Notes: generated from the sequence alone by a model not told the origin. 64,000 nt of DNA from Notospermus geniculatus (GCA_002633025.1 NMRB01000508.1:234154-298153); one strand, 5' to 3'; positions 19,694 to 32,834 are shown, counted from the stretch's first letter. Translations and numbers: made by a program.

Positions 19694-20905
19694 CTTTTAT
19701 ATTATTTTCCAGCACCAAAAGCATTCCTGATGGCCATATTATTTTATTACTCACGCGACAAACCCCAAGAATACCCAACAGATTAGAAACAAAAGAACTA
19801 GGTACAATTATTTCTCCGAAGGAAACATTGTTTCACACTTTTTGCCAGGAGGATTATCTAAACTGGCAAACTGAACAAACAAGTTTTACCACAGCTGCAC
19901 AAATATTGCCGTTTAAGAGGGAAGAGTTTGTGGGCTTTAGTTAAAATATGAATTTATCAGATACAGAATTTGGCCATTTCAGAGAATTTTATTTCTTTCT
20001 GAATCAGTCGTTGTATCTTTATTCTTCCCTTCCAAGGCCCAAGGCGCCGTTGGTTTCTTGCCCCGCTGTCATATCCAGGGGACGTCAATCCCGCTAAAAT
20101 ATTCCAAGATATCACCACACAAAAACTATAAAGACTGCAAACAGTACTTTCTTCATCAGAAAAGGTTAATCTTTTTCAGTAACAGAATGCATTTCCACAT
20201 TTTTTTCTCCTGCCTGAAGGCATTTTACCACACGGCACACCCGTGTCACATCATCAATGATGACTAAGACTGCATTTCTTGATGTCATTTTTTTGAACAA
20301 TGCTTCCAACCATATGAGACGATTCGCGATAGCAAAAAGTAGGCACGAACTTCAAGGACACACGTCATGATTGAGTCTTAATCAAACCAATTCTGTCTTT
20401 TCCAATTTCAATGGAAAGCGAAAATTAACGGTAATAAATTTGGGAGAAAAGATTGGTGGTTAATGAAACGTGCTATGAACTTCCATGGTTTGTTTTGGTG
20501 AAAACACAAAAATCTGTGCTCCGTTTAAACATGACGATAAAAGTAGTACTTATGTATAAATGCAGCATGAGAAGATGAGTTCTACTTAGACTGGACTGCC
20601 CACTAAAAAGAAGACTGATCCTCACAGGATCGACATTTGTATACAATATCTATACAACTGTCCATACATTTATGCAGTCAGGATAGCATGGAACGTGGTG
20701 TGGAATGGTATTAATGGTTTCACAATTAGGAGTCCCTTTGATCATGGAGGGTTTGATCGAGAGCGATTCACGGTCATGCACGCCAGGATCGCAAATCGCA
20801 CAAATTTACCGCAAACTGCATGTCAGAAAGATTTATAAGTTAGCTGCACGGGAGGCCATAGTTTAGCACCAGTAAGCACCCATCATTTGTTGTTATGGGT
20901 TCAAT
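19694..20905. other. No gene or repeat recognised
   Basis: AT-rich sequence with only short, unconvincing open frames. Confidence 0.45.
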
Positions 20906-20909
20906 AGGG

Positions 20910-21131
20910 GTTCTTCACTGACGTCACAACGGTCACATGACTGCAAAGAATCGGCCATGTTGGCCGTCAAATGGCCAGCGATGATGCCAAAACTGTCACA
21001 TCATGACATTTTGACGTCACAATCTTGTGTTGACACGGTGTTCATACCATGATGTCGTTTTACATTTTGACACCCAATATGGTGGCATCGTGTCGTCATG
21101 GAAATATGACATCATATAAAGAACCTCTATT
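20910..21131. mobile_element. Palindromic MITE (ttcttcac family), third copy
   Basis: Ends caataggggttcttcactga and atataaagaacctctattc. Interior motifs (gtcacatgactgcaaagaa, tcgtgtcgtcatggaaat) match 4013-4221. Confidence 0.77.
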
Positions 21132-21401
21132 CCCGGTCATGAGATACAAGCACGTTGTGATGAATATCTCTCATCATTCGCGCAAAAGATGACCGTTATA
21201 AGTCTCCACATATTCGACGCTGTTGTTCCAACCTGATCCATCGACCTGGACAATACTGTGACACCGTTTTCGCATCAGCTTTGGGAATGCCCCGAGGACA
21301 TGGAATGTAGAAAAATGATTAGATATTCTCTCCTTATTAAGGACAGTAGGGTGAAGGTCAGAGCCAGGGGGGAGCGTGTTTGACCCATAAAAGGACATCC
21401 A

Positions 21402-21452
21402 GGAATAATGCCATGGATTCAGCCTTGGCGGAAAAATCATCAAATACAAATA
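21402..21452 (+). repeat. SINE family A tail fragment, diverged
   Basis: The segment aataatgccatggattcagc followed by ggcggaaaaatc and acaaatac resembles the family A tail (aataatgctatggcttcggc). Confidence 0.45.
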
Positions 21453-21565
21453 TGTGGCAGGAAAACTTGTCTGTTGGTTTCAAATGCAATGTTTCTATGA
21501 AACTACTCCCAGGGTGGTCAAGGAAGCCTCGTTTAGCATGGGTCATTGAACCATCTTTTTATGAT

Positions 21566-21655
21566 GATTGGCCTAGTGGTTAAGGCATGCTGCCCCCGAG
21601 AGCTGGCGATTGGTGCCTTATAATGCGAGGGTCCGTGGGTTCGAGTCTGGTAGGA
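21566..21655 (+). repeat. tRNA-like sequence with long variable region
   Basis: A-box-like tggcctagtggttaaggc and B-box ggttcgagtc, about 70 bp apart. The spacing suits a tRNA-Ser/Leu-type ancestor, but the acceptor ends do not pair well. A decayed SINE head or pseudo-tRNA fits better than a working gene. Confidence 0.45.
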
Positions 21656-21744
21656 AGCAATGTCTTTCACCTTAGAAACCTGGTATTATTTCATGGCCTT
21701 CTATGAAAATTATAGTGTTTTTAAACTGCCACAGAGAACAGAGT

Positions 21745-22012
21745 AGGGGTGGATCCAGGATTTTGGAATGGGGGGGCCCGGACATCGTCAGCCGCAAGCC
21801 GACAGTCGCAAGGCGAGCGCCAAAGGCACAAAGCCACAACGGGGGGGCCTCCCCCAGAAAATTTTGAATTCTAGATGCGCTTAGATATGATTTCCAAGCA
21901 TCTGGGGGCATGATTTCCTCATCTATTTGTTCATTTTTTCAGAGTTATTGACCCATTTTTTGTTGGTCTTCCAAAAATACAGGGGGCCGCGCCCCCTCTG
22001 GATCCGCGCCTG
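21745..22012. repeat. Interspersed repeat with ggatcc-rich ends
   Basis: Opens aggggtggatccaggatttt and closes cctctggatccgcgcctgg, roughly inverted (ccaggcgcggatcc). G-run and C-run sit just inside. Related elements: 36793-36955, 46387-46566 and 63353-63505. Confidence 0.65.
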
Positions 22013-22361
22013 GAGAGCTCATAGCAGTGAAGTCGATTCCCTCCCTATTCTGAATTCAGTGAGGTACGCAACAATGAGAGGACAGGAATGAGAACCACCG
22101 AATAATCAACAATTAAGCTGCCGTGAGGGTATCCAGGGACTTCAAACTCCGCCTCCAGGTCAAGGTATTCCCAGGGTCTCAAGCACATCGGGATCAAAAG
22201 AATTCGTACTGTTTACTCAAAATTATCATCTTCGTCTTTTGTGGCAAAAGAGAAATTATCATGGAGTTCAGTCAACCATTGAAAATACAATATTCTGGGT
22301 GTACACTACACTCTGCCCGTGTAGCCCAAAGGCACTCATGTAGCATATTGCAGGCCTTGTG

Positions 22362-22446
22362 TTTTGAGGTGAGTGAAAAACTGCTTGCCTGAGAACAACT
22401 GAGTTTTCTATTGTTCTCAGGCAAGAAGTTTTTCACTCGCCTCAGA
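22362..22446. repeat. Strong hairpin
   Basis: Arms gaggtgagtgaaaaactgct plus tgcctgagaacaa pair with ttgttctcaggca plus agaagtttttcactcgcctc around an 11-base loop. Almost perfect over about 35 bp. Confidence 0.8.
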
Positions 22447-25400
22447 AGAAAAGGCCTGATATTGACTTTCAAACCCTTTGACATGGTTCCTGGAGCTTTT
22501 CAGTCAGCCCATTCAAGGCCTTTTAAAGGCTTCCCAAGGCCAGAATCAAGTCAACGTTTTGTGAATGAATGGAAGGAACACAAACTTCACGCTTGAAGTA
22601 TGTAATTCCAACATTACATGCCGACAGGCGGTTTCATCAACAATAAAGAAAACGTCAATACGACATGTATAGAAAGGGGAAATTGTGGCCATGAAATTTG
22701 AGGCCTTTTCAAGGCCACTGAGCTAAACTGAGATTTTTCAAGGCTAATACTCAAGGAGCTGCTCTATCAAAATTGAAAAGGGCTTGAAGTCTTGAAGCTG
22801 ACAAAACTTCAACCTTTTCAAGGATCCACGGGAACCATATTTGAGAATTTGTTGTTTTGAATAATTGAACAAGGTGCCAAAATCATGCATGCAGGAAAAA
22901 ATACCCACAGAAATGGTTTTGATGGATTTTTCCCAAATAAACATTCTGTTCTTGGGCTGTTCCTGAGACTAATCACCTAAACCTATGACAATCGCTCCTC
23001 AGGCCGCAGAACGGGTTAAAAAACCGAGCCAGAAAAACCAACACGCCAAACCAACCAGGGGACTGCTTTGAAATTTAAAACTACTTCGATTTTAAATTAA
23101 GTCGATCACCGGGGAGAATGCCAATTAGCATTTTGCTAATTAGCATATTTAGCGCCGCGTGGGATTTTAACCATTTGCAAACAGGTTGAGAGGAAAATGA
23201 TAATTAAGAGAGGAGGATATAATATCTCTAAGTTCTGAATAGCTCAGCATTGAAACACTCAAAATGAATATTCTGTGGTGCAAAAAAATGAATACATGTA
23301 CATGTAGAGGTATTTGCCCTTTTTCAATTTTGATAGAGCTGCTCCTTGAGTTCCTCAGAAAAGGTTTTGGAGAGACAAGGGTAGTGAAGTGTTTAAAGAC
23401 TGTAGGCCTACATTGGAAAGTGCAATACGACCGCATTATTTACCGGTACACCAACTGCAAAACTTGTTGAAGAGAGAAAGCTACAAAGAAAATGTAGATT
23501 TCGTTTGAGGGCATTTCCTTTAGAAATAATGATGGAATTTGGTTCATTTTTGCATGAACAATTGCCACACACCAGTTTCCCAAAAGCTACAAAACTAGTG
23601 TGTAGGCCTAGAAAATCTTTTGAATTGGAGATTTACAGAAATGAGATTTCTGCAATTCTGGAAAGTTTTCATCTGATTTGCCGAAAATACTCCTTGAAAG
23701 CCGGATACATTTCAAAAATGGACCCTAAAACCTGAAGGTTGCCATGGCAACCATAATTTCTACAAATCTCGCCCAACTGCCCAAGGGTGAAGATTTTGTT
23801 AAGCTCTACCTCAATGCAAAACGGATGAAAAAAATCAATAAAAAACACGGAGAGAAAGGGGAACCTTCAGTTAATGCTTCATCTCCCCTCAAGCCTTCGC
23901 ATATTCTTTCAACATGAGATTTTATGGTGCGTTTTTCGCCACTAACCAGAATTCCTTACAAGACATGATTCGCTGTTTACAGATTCTATTGTTGGGATGA
24001 AAACAACAACTCTCGAGAAGGGGAGAATGGGTTCTTAAGCCCTTTACTTCCTGCCTAAAATAAGCAGGGCGTAAGGGAGTAGCTATGTGAACCAAAGCAA
24101 GATACAGAATGTTGACAACTTCTTTTATCTTGAGTGCCCCCCCCCCATCAAACTGTGATGAAAAAGGTTTGACTGAAGGGCAAATAACCCTAAAGATATT
24201 TTTCTTCAGAAACCATGAACAACCATCATCAGGATTTAAAGAATGAGGAGGGGCATACTAGCACCACACAGCATCGCTGCAAGTGTTAGTGACCGAAATT
24301 TCTTTTTTTCTAGTGTTATTTCCATTTTATTTCTGGCATGAAAATACCCACTTGTTTTGGGTCACCCGACAGTAAAACTTACAACATCATGTAGGAGATG
24401 AAAACTCTAATTTCATTGCTTTTTTCCTTAAAATGAAGAAACAGGATAGCGATAAAAGCACAAGTTTTGTATCATTCCTGTAGAAAATGTAAGGTCATTT
24501 TCTCATGACATAACGTTAACACCTGAAATCAGTGGGAATAGCCAGGCCAGTTTCACAGGGTGGTACCACCCTGTTCAAAATTTAGAGGTCATTTTATACC
24601 ACCCAGTTCAAATTTTTACCACCCTGTTTAAAAATGTAAGTTGCAATGCATTTTCTACCACCCTGTTTGAATTTCACTCCTACCCTGTTTGAATGTAAAT
24701 CCAGGGCCTTAAAATCATAGGAAAATGCAGTCATCTCACCCTGTTTGGAAATTCTGGCTAGGAAATGACATTGCCGTCGTCATATTGCTCACAGCACTGA
24801 CCATTCGGGATAAAAAGTTGTGGGCCCTCTCTTCATTCAGCCCAGGACCCAACTTGCTAATTCATAACTCAAAGAATGTTTGAACTTCAACATAAAATTT
24901 GACCAATAAGCTATGATCTTTCCTTCTTACTCTTGCTTCAACATCATTGTGTTGCCGACTCCAAAATGATAAGTATCTGTCTGCTCATCATAAATGATAG
25001 AACAGTATAGTAAAGACAGAAAGAAGAAATATGCAGAAGAAAAACATCAGTGTGGAAGACAAGAAGACAGATTTAAACCCTCTTTTCTCGGGCAGCAATA
25101 CCACGGGTGGTCGTAACGCTGATATGCGACCGCCAATAGGGTCGATAATCGGCCATGATTATTTCAAAATGCGCCATGGCCTACTCCGGCTTGCTCCATC
25201 ACAACCACCAGCTCACAAACATCCTCATCCAATTATCATATCATTTTGGGCCAAGATGAACCATCCCTGATCATCGGGCGACACCAGGGCATCATCCCCG
25301 AAGACCGACACCAATTTACAGCCATAACATCATATCTCTATATTACAATCACACCCCTGACTATCTGCGTATTACCCCCGCTGCTCAATCCCCCAGGATT

Positions 25401-25910
25401 CACCAACACAAACATTTCACAATCATCGATCCACTTTCCTCCTCGCAAGGCGGCAATCTGCATAAGTTATGTGCCACATAGAATTTGTGCCAGCCAGCCA
25501 GACAGTGCTGACACTCAACCTGCAGTGGCCAGTTTTGGTACTAACAAGAATGCTCATTATCTTGGGTTGTGTACGCAGCAAGGTCACATTAACATAAAAA
25601 CACCGGGATTGATACATGATGCTTAACCATCTTCGACTGCGGGCGAATTCTTTCGGGATAAGGAAATAGAGCGAGAATTTATCAAATGAAGACTTTATTG
25701 CAGTCCATTTTTAATCCCTGATGAAATGACCAGACACACAATGGAAAACCACTCTACACCTCTCAGTAAAAGTGCCAAGACTGGCCAGATTTTAACCGTG
25801 GCAGGCAGCCTGCCACTTTTCGACCTTACTGAGGGGTGTGTAAAACTGGGGAAGGTCCACAGAAGGACAGAGGGACAATTTATGACGAATTCACAATGAA
25901 TATTCTTTCC
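22447..25910. other. No gene seen; one short tandem repeat
   Basis: Low-complexity AT-rich sequence. At 24553-24745 an accaccctgttyaaa unit recurs several times. Open frames around 25,000-25,630 have no recognisable protein features. Confidence 0.45.
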
Positions 25911-25914
25911 ATCG

Positions 25915-26037
25915 TGATATAAAAGCAGAGGTCGTCCTCCAGCGTTTTTTTGCAAATTTTCGACCCCAACCGGGGTCTTCTTCAGGCAGGCACTTTCTTG
26001 CAAAATACGACCTTTGCTTTTATATCATATTTTGTGT
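25915..26037. mobile_element. Foldback element, diverged member of the gatagtaaacg family
   Basis: Arms gatataaaagcagaggtcgt and acgacctttgcttttatatc, with the shared inner sequence ccccaaccggggtcttcttc and downstream flank tttgtgtgttgcc. Confidence 0.68.
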
Positions 26038-26067
26038 GTTGCCTTTGTGCTATATTTCTGGATATGA

Positions 26068-26330
26068 TTATTCTTTCCACCAGGGCCGAAGCCATAGCAT
26101 TATTGGCCCTGGTAAGTATGGAAGAGGCCATCTCAAGCTACTCATGTTCCTCACTTGGATGGGGTCTTTTGCTTGCCCTTGCAAAGAAACAAGGTACAAG
26201 GCATTATGGCTTACTGTCCCATGCCACGGATGTGACGAGCCAGAAATGATTCATCCCATATGGCCTGGGCTGGATTCGAACCCAGGACCCGCTACTGCTA
26301 AGCGGACGTGATACCACTAGGCTACCAGGA
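26068..26330 (-). repeat. Family A SINE
   Basis: Full-length minus-strand copy. The A-box end has a one-base loss (gataccactaggctaccagg). Confidence 0.86.
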
Positions 26331-26339
26331 CTCCTCAGT

Positions 26340-27355
26340 GTCAATGTGGGGAGGTTAAAGTTCTAGCTTTGCCTAATTTTTCGAAGTTTAGAAAGTTAGG
26401 GCATATTGTGCTGATCAAGATGCTTTTTGGTTAATAAGTTATAACATATTATAGGGCTACAGTGAGATGTTGTGGAGACTTTTCCAATCCATCAGCTAAC
26501 CTCCCCCAAGGCCGGGAAATGCTCCTCTAATGCCGGAGTAATGGCGATTCTTCAAAGTAAGCGACGGACAGCCACAGTGTCCAAGGCAGGAAATGTCCCC
26601 TCCAACACCAACACCAACATACAAGATAATCTGTCTGACTGCCAACCACGGCCTCCTCAGGTCATCAACCTTGGCCCATCGCCAGCAGGAACGGTACAGG
26701 CTGCCTGCCCTCCTCACAGGAAATGCTAACTTATACTTGGAATCATGTTTCAAAATATTTGTTTTTTTTTAGCTTGACTGTATGTCAGCCAAGGACAGAA
26801 TGTGGGTGAACGGCATGCTGCTGGAGAGAAACCAGGCCTGGCAGGTGATTTAAACTTAAGGGGGCCATACAGCCAGCCTCTAGGTGCTCTAAACAAGTAG
26901 AGAAAATCATGATATGAACATGTAACGGAAGTCCCCCGTCTGCACATTTTTTCCTCGCTACATAACACATGCAGGTCATGTTTCACTGAATTCTGATCAC
27001 CGCAGAGCCAACTGAAGCTGAAATATGCAGATATGACATAAAACGAAAATATGCGGACGGACATAAATACGGCGAGGCCCAAGGGATGCGATGAGAATGG
27101 CAATGGACACGGCACGTGTAACACACCTTTGATAAAACATCTCAGGTAGACCTATCAGGATTCAAGCCGAGGCTGTACTGTTGTAAGATGTCACTATTAA
27201 TCAAGATTGCCAACGGTTTTCCTTATTGTTGTCCGACAAGAGAACAAAATGGGGTCCACTCTTGATCATTTTTCAAGCTGAAGTTCAGACATCTCAAGTT
27301 TCTACCAAATGCTACCATTTCATGCATCACTGTGATGGACATGAATGGAAGGCAC
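26340..27355. other. No gene seen
   Basis: No repeat family or coding exon recognised. Confidence 0.4.
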
Positions 27356-27357
27356 AC

Positions 27358-27605
27358 TTAGGGTTTCTGCCAGGGGGGTACAGGGGTAACAGGGGGGTAC
27401 AGGGGTAAAAATCCCTGCGGCTTCAAGCCCCTTCCGAGTGCTGAACAATGCAGATTTCTTCTTCAAAATGACGGGAAAATGCATTTTCAGGGGTTAAAAA
27501 TACTACATTTTCTGGGGAAAGCCCCAGAGTTCCCACTGGAGGGCGCCTGTGGCACCCCGTAAGGTGTTGTACCCCCTTCTTTCAATGTCTGTCAGAAACC
27601 CAGCA
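27358..27605. mobile_element. Foldback repeat (gtttctgccag family)
   Basis: Opens agggtttctgccaggggggt, including a short tandem of ggggtacaggggtaa, and closes aatgtctgtcagaaaccc. Confidence 0.65.
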
Positions 27606-27843
27606 ACTTCATCAAAACAAGGTACAAACACATCCGAAGTAATTTTTCAACAGCGTTTTGTTTGGTCCAGACAAAATAGCACGATAATCAGACAGATCTT
27701 GCTGCCCTGTGGGCTGCTGAAGTCATGAAGTCGCTGTTTGAAGATAACTTCCACTTGATATAATGATGAATTGGTGCGAGACTATCTCTTGGCGAAGCAC
27801 ACCTGTCAGCTTGAACTAACATTCTGTCCCCCATATCACATTT

Positions 27844-28025
27844 GATAGTATTAGTAAAGTCATCTCCGAATTTCACAAATTTTTGACCCCAACCGGGGTC
27901 TTCCTCAGGTACTTTCTAATAGAGATCTCATTCACTTCTGGGATAGAAAGTGCCTGAGGAAGACCCCACGTGGGCTCGAAAATTTGCGAAATTCAGAGAT
28001 GACGTTACATTGTACTTTTACTATC
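27844..28025. mobile_element. Foldback element (gatagtaaacgtaaagtcg family), third copy
   Basis: Inner arms ccccaaccggggtcttcctc and ctgaggaagacccc; outer right arm acttttactatc. The usual flank ttttgtgtgtcattttttgt follows. Confidence 0.77.
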
Positions 28026-28299
28026 ATTTTGTGTGTCATTTTTTGTGCTTTTTGTTGGATAACCATATCACACTTCAAAATTAATTTGCTCTAATTTCAA
28101 CAGATATGACATTATTTTGAACAAAATGAGGACAGCCAGATGGTTCGATTGGCCACTGCCAACTCAGGCTTCCTGATGTGTACAGACTCACTGGAGGGAG
28201 GCACTCAATGCAGTATACTAGTACCAGGAAGAATGCCAACATTACCATGCCATTCACATGCCACGGCATTACTGGCTCTATCGACATCATTGGTTTGAT

Positions 28300-28418
28300 G
28301 TGAAGCAGGAGAAAACCAGACTGCCTCGCCCTCTCTTTCACCTCAAATTCTGACTGGGTATGAACCCAGACCATCAGAGGTGATGTATCCACTGTGGCGC
28401 ACTACACCACACAGGGTG
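28300..28418 (-). repeat. Second tRNA-related SINE family (family B)
   Basis: On the minus strand an A-box-like gtgtagtgcgccacagtgg and a B-box-like gggttcatacccag are followed by a body ending in the inverse of gcaggagaaaaccag. Other copies: 48045-48232 and 62515-62668. Confidence 0.6.
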
Positions 28419-28899
28419 AGCGACACACGGGCCAGGTTGAATTTGGTGTCCTCTCAAAGACCGTGAAAACAGTCAACAAAATAGAGCAGAAACAACTCCA
28501 CACATTTCATTTGTGAGAGTTATAAATATCCTTTCATACAGAATACAATATAACAGATCAGAACTCATAAATAATGCACTTTAATATCTTGGCCATCTAA
28601 AGATGCCTTGGGCCTATTCAAGCCTTGACCTAAATGGATCGGAAAAATTCCAATAGTATGAGAGCCATGGAGTATTGTAGACATTGATACGTGTGATCAG
28701 AGGTTTTATTGATAAATCGCTCACCAATCAATGGTACATTGCGCGGGTGAGATACATTCACAAACGCTCATCAATAAACTGATCTCCTGGATATGAATAA
28801 ATTATAATAATCAACAGACTGGGGGTAAAACATTCGGGAAATACTTTGTGGCCTCAAAATCAACTTTACAGCGTGAATTCCATGATATTATGTCAGCTC

Positions 28900-29040
28900 A
28901 TCAGTGTTTCCGCCAGAGGGTAGATGCTAGTACCCTCAAAGGAACAGAAAAGGGCCATTATTTATTTTCTTTAATTTCATGTTTTTTTTATGATTTTGAA
29001 GAATTTTGTACCCTCAAAAAAATTTCTGGCAGAGACCCTG
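28900..29040. mobile_element. Foldback repeat (gtgtttccgccag family)
   Basis: Opens tcagtgtttccgccagaggg and closes tttctggcagagaccctg; inner arms carry taccctcaaa. Confidence 0.68.
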
Positions 29041-29152
29041 CTCATCAACATAAAGTAGGAGGATTATCTGTGACAGCCAAGAACTAGCACCCTGTATTGG
29101 GGTGGGATGATGACAACACACTGACAATATCAGTTTCCAGTGCTGTATTTAG

Positions 29153-30071
29153 NNNNNNNNNNNNNNNNNNNNNNNNNNNNNNNNNNNNNNNNNNNNNNNN
29201 NNNNNNNNNNNNNNNNNNNNNNNNNNNNNNNNNNNNNNNNNNNNNNNNNNNNNNNNNNNNNNNNNNNNNNNNNNNNNNNNNNNNNNNNNNNNNNNNNNNN
29301 NNNNNNNNNNNNNNNNNNNNNNNNNNNNNNNNNNNNNNNNNNNNNNNNNNNNNNNNNNNNNNNNNNNNNNNNNNNNNNNNNNNNNNNNNNNNNNNNNNNN
29401 NNNNNNNNNNNNNNNNNNNNNNNNNNNNNNNNNNNNNNNNNNNNNNNNNNNNNNNNNNNNNNNNNNNNNNNNNNNNNNNNNNNNNNNNNNNNNNNNNNNN
29501 NNNNNNNNNNNNNNNNNNNNNNNNNNNNNNNNNNNNNNNNNNNNNNNNNNNNNNNNNNNNNNNNNNNNNNNNNNNNNNNNNNNNNNNNNNNNNNNNNNNN
29601 NNNNNNNNNNNNNNNNNNNNNNNNNNNNNNNNNNNNNNNNNNNNNNNNNNNNNNNNNNNNNNNNNNNNNNNNNNNNNNNNNNNNNNNNNNNNNNNNNNNN
29701 NNNNNNNNNNNNNNNNNNNNNNNNNNNNNNNNNNNNNNNNNNNNNNNNNNNNNNNNNNNNNNNNNNNNNNNNNNNNNNNNNNNNNNNNNNNNNNNNNNNN
29801 NNNNNNNNNNNNNNNNNNNNNNNNNNNNNNNNNNNNNNNNNNNNNNNNNNNNNNNNNNNNNNNNNNNNNNNNNNNNNNNNNNNNNNNNNNNNNNNNNNNN
29901 NNNNNNNNNNNNNNNNNNNNNNNNNNNNNNNNNNNNNNNNNNNNNNNNNNNNNNNNNNNNNNNNNNNNNNNNNNNNNNNNNNNNNNNNNNNNNNNNNNNN
30001 NNNNNNNNNNNNNNNNNNNNNNNNNNNNNNNNNNNNNNNNNNNNNNNNNNNNNNNNNNNNNNNNNNNNNNN
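29153..30071. other. Assembly gap (919 N)
   Basis: Run of N. Open frames crossing it are meaningless. Confidence 0.99.
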
Positions 30072-30500
30072 TTCATTACTCAAAGCTCGGCGGAAAGAAC
30101 ATAAATTAAGGATACGAACATGTACACGATCTGGCATAAATCGATCTCTGTTTTGTTCTTGTTTGCGATGCTCACCGACCATCAGCTAACCTTGGTAATG
30201 CTAGTTACATCCGCCAGCATCTGACACGAATTAGCGGGTATTTTAAGGAGCGTGCGAGGAGAGCGGGGCACTAGGAGCAGGTAGATGTACAGCTACCTGT
30301 GGCGGCCTGAGACCAGAGCAGGAGAATCTGCAGCCAGAGATACGAGGAATTGGCCGTGGTCTTGTTCATCAGTCATGTATCGGCTCTGTTTCTCAATTCG
30401 TTCAATAAACAGTACAGCTAGGCTCATCTTCTGAAGCGGTACACAGAATTCACTCGGCCTCTCCTGGCAAGTTTGGCAGATATTGGAAGGTGAATGACCA
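30072..30500. other. No gene seen
   Basis: A minus-strand open frame at 30293-30529 has no recognisable features and enters the MITE that follows. Confidence 0.4.
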
Positions 30501-30676
30501 ACAATAGGAGCTGTCAGTGAGTCAACCAATAGGTGTCACTACGCCCCAATTCATTGCATATAGCGGACCCATTCATTCTTGATCGAGCACCAATCAAGTG
30601 GATTTTCCTGTGCATTGGTCTGCTAGAACTTTGCTGCCATCTTTTGGCAATACACGTGGCTGGCTGCTCCTATTGA
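30501..30676. mobile_element. MITE with caataggagc termini, second copy
   Basis: Independent copy of 5665-5841, with the same gctgtcagtga start and ctgctcctattg end. Confidence 0.78.
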
Positions 30677-30724
30677 AAGGTGCATCCTGAAGAGTTCGAT
30701 CCAATGGGGCTTGCCTTGGGGCAG

Positions 30725-31150
30725 CTCCGATTCCCCTCGGGAGGGGGATCTAGTTCCCATTCCCTTACCTTGGGGGACCTAGCTCCCATTCCCCTTGCCT
30801 TGGAAACCTAGCTCCCATCCCCCTTACCATGGGGGACCTAGCTCCATTCCCCTTCACTTGTAGGACCTGGCTCCCATCCCCTTACCTTGGGGACCTAGTT
30901 CCCATCCCCTTACCTTGGGGGTCCTAGCTCCCATCCCCCATACCTTGGGGGACCTACCTCCCATTCCCTTACCTTGGGGGATCTAGCTCCCATTCCTCTT
31001 ACCTTGAGGGTCCTAGCTCCCATTCCCCTTGCCGTGGGGGACCTAGCTTCTATCCCCCTTACATTGGAGGACCTAGCTCCACCCCCTTACCTTGGGTACC
31101 TAAATCCCATCCCCCTTACCTTGGGGACCTAGCTCCCGTCCACCCCCTGG
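30725..31150. repeat. Minisatellite, about 30-bp unit
   Basis: About 13 imperfect copies of a unit built from ggggacctagctcccat and tccccttaccttg. Units vary by one to a few bases in the C- and G-runs. Confidence 0.9.
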
Positions 31151-31695
31151 AGAACAACTTAGGCTCCAGCTTTCATGGGCCTAACTCGTGCAGACATGAA
31201 CCCAGAACAACCTCAAATACAACTTGAATGCCACTTTGTAAGAAGGATCCTGTGGGACATGTGGATTAATATTTTACCTTTAATTCAAATGTATCATTCA
31301 CAATTTCACATCTAAACGTCAACGATTTCCTCAAAATCTCACAATCGGCTGGAAAAAAGCGATAAAATTGTCGGCCAATCATGGAGTTGACTCAACAAGG
31401 TAATCACTTCCCACCTCCTCGATAAAATGCGGCAATTGTGTCGTGTTTTTTCCCTGTCGTGGAATATGATGGATGACATGGCATCAGAGGGAGGTGCTTG
31501 CCAGTGTTCAACAATATTAATGGCACGGTGACAACATAATGAAGAGAAGAATTGGGAAATTCACTTTGAAGTGAATAAACCATGAGCTTTTGCCTTTAGG
31601 ATGCCGACAAATGCATAAAGCTAGGTTTACTGGGTTAATTTTGTGCACCCAACAAAATGATGGATTAATTCCTGCATTGCGAAATAGCATTTTCA
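31151..31695. other. No gene seen
   Basis: Unique sequence without supported features. Confidence 0.4.
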
Positions 31696-31697
31696 GA

Positions 31698-32036
31698 GCC
31701 CTGATAGCCGAGTGGTTATCACATCCGCTAAGCAAACGGGAGGTCACGGGTTCGATTCCAGCCCGGGCCATGTGGGATATCATCCCTGGCTCTTCACGTC
31801 CGTCGCAATGGAGAGTAAGGCTAAGAATCCATTCACGCGAATTTCGCGCAGTGCGACGCTGCATCCTTTGTCCACGAACAACGCAGCGGATTCTACAAGC
31901 CGTGGTGCCTTATACCTTGTCCCTTTCCAAGGGCAAGTAAAAGACCCCATCCAAGTGAGGAACATGAGTAGCTTGAGATGGCCTCTTCCACACTTTATGG
32001 CTTCGGCCCTGATGGAAACATACAAAATACAAATAC
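31698..32036 (+). repeat. Family A SINE with an internal 80-bp insertion
   Basis: The head is the best preserved in the window (ctgatagccgagtggttatc and gggttcgattccagc). Within the body, gagagtaag and ccgtggtgcctt are separated by about 80 bp (31820-31900) that other copies lack, with gaatcc / ggattc near its ends. Confidence 0.85.
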
Positions 32037-32039
32037 AGC

Positions 32040-32830
32040 ATTTTCAATGCATTCCACCGCAGGATGGTCAAACTGACAAAACGACAGCTTTACTCTTCTT
32101 GAAGGTTTACAACTTTTGCTAGATGTATTTCTGTATATATCTTGTTTGACTTGAATTCTGGACGAAGAAAGTTCCCTGAAACTCTGATATTGCCTCAACC
32201 TGCATATAAGTGGACCAGAAAATGACTATGGAATAACATGGAGATTAGAGATTCATCAACAACGGCACATCCGCAACAAAGAAAATAGCCGCCATCTTGC
32301 ATTAAAATGCCAAGGGACGTAATACTTGACAGATAACAAGTTATGACGTAGCTGCCTCAGATGGTCTGATGCGGCTCAACAAAGTTAGGAGTGGTTCCTA
32401 TTACTTTTGGGATGGCAGAAAAACAACTCTAGCTATCTTGGAAGTATCTCAGGTCCGCTACTCCTAACATTGTCCCTACTCATCTTGAGATGCAGCAGAT
32501 TGATCGATTACCATGACTTGAGGATGTTGTGCTCGCTCCAGCAGGAAACACGCAGTGGGGGCGTGTTATATTCGTAGCACAGCCGCTGAACTCAAGGTCA
32601 CACATCAATCACTGATCCAGTATAGAAACTCTTGGCTAATATCGCTGAGTTCGATGCCCTTGTGATTTGAACATATGTGGAGATGGCCGTTCTACAGGAA
32701 GCCGTGGAACGCGAGGTCCTTTGTGAATCGCGTGGAACGTCGTACTGGGTTTGAAAACAAGTCTGAGTTTGCTGGCATTTACATGGCATCTCATTCATTG
32801 CTGCAGCATCACTGAGGAGGAATGGGGTGT
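32040..32830. other. No gene seen
   Basis: Unique sequence without supported features. Confidence 0.4.
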
Positions 32831-32834
32831 CAGA

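Noticed and set aside
21174-21449. Minus-strand frame as a missing upstream betaglycan exon
   Set aside because: No match to the first half of orphan domain 1 and no convincing splice borders; the start lies in SINE-like sequence.
25031-25626. Overlapping plus-strand frames (79 and 126 codons)
   Set aside because: Composition is low-complexity, with no domain or splice signals; a minus frame overlaps.
29084-30189. Long open frames of 330-350 codons on both strands
   Set aside because: They are made of N residues in an assembly gap. The same applies to frames across 11,342-11,743 and 46,660-47,323.
30725-31150. CRISPR-like array
   Set aside because: Units are adjacent and near-identical with no unique spacers; this is a eukaryotic minisatellite. 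The 18-bp and 26-bp arrays fail for the same reason.
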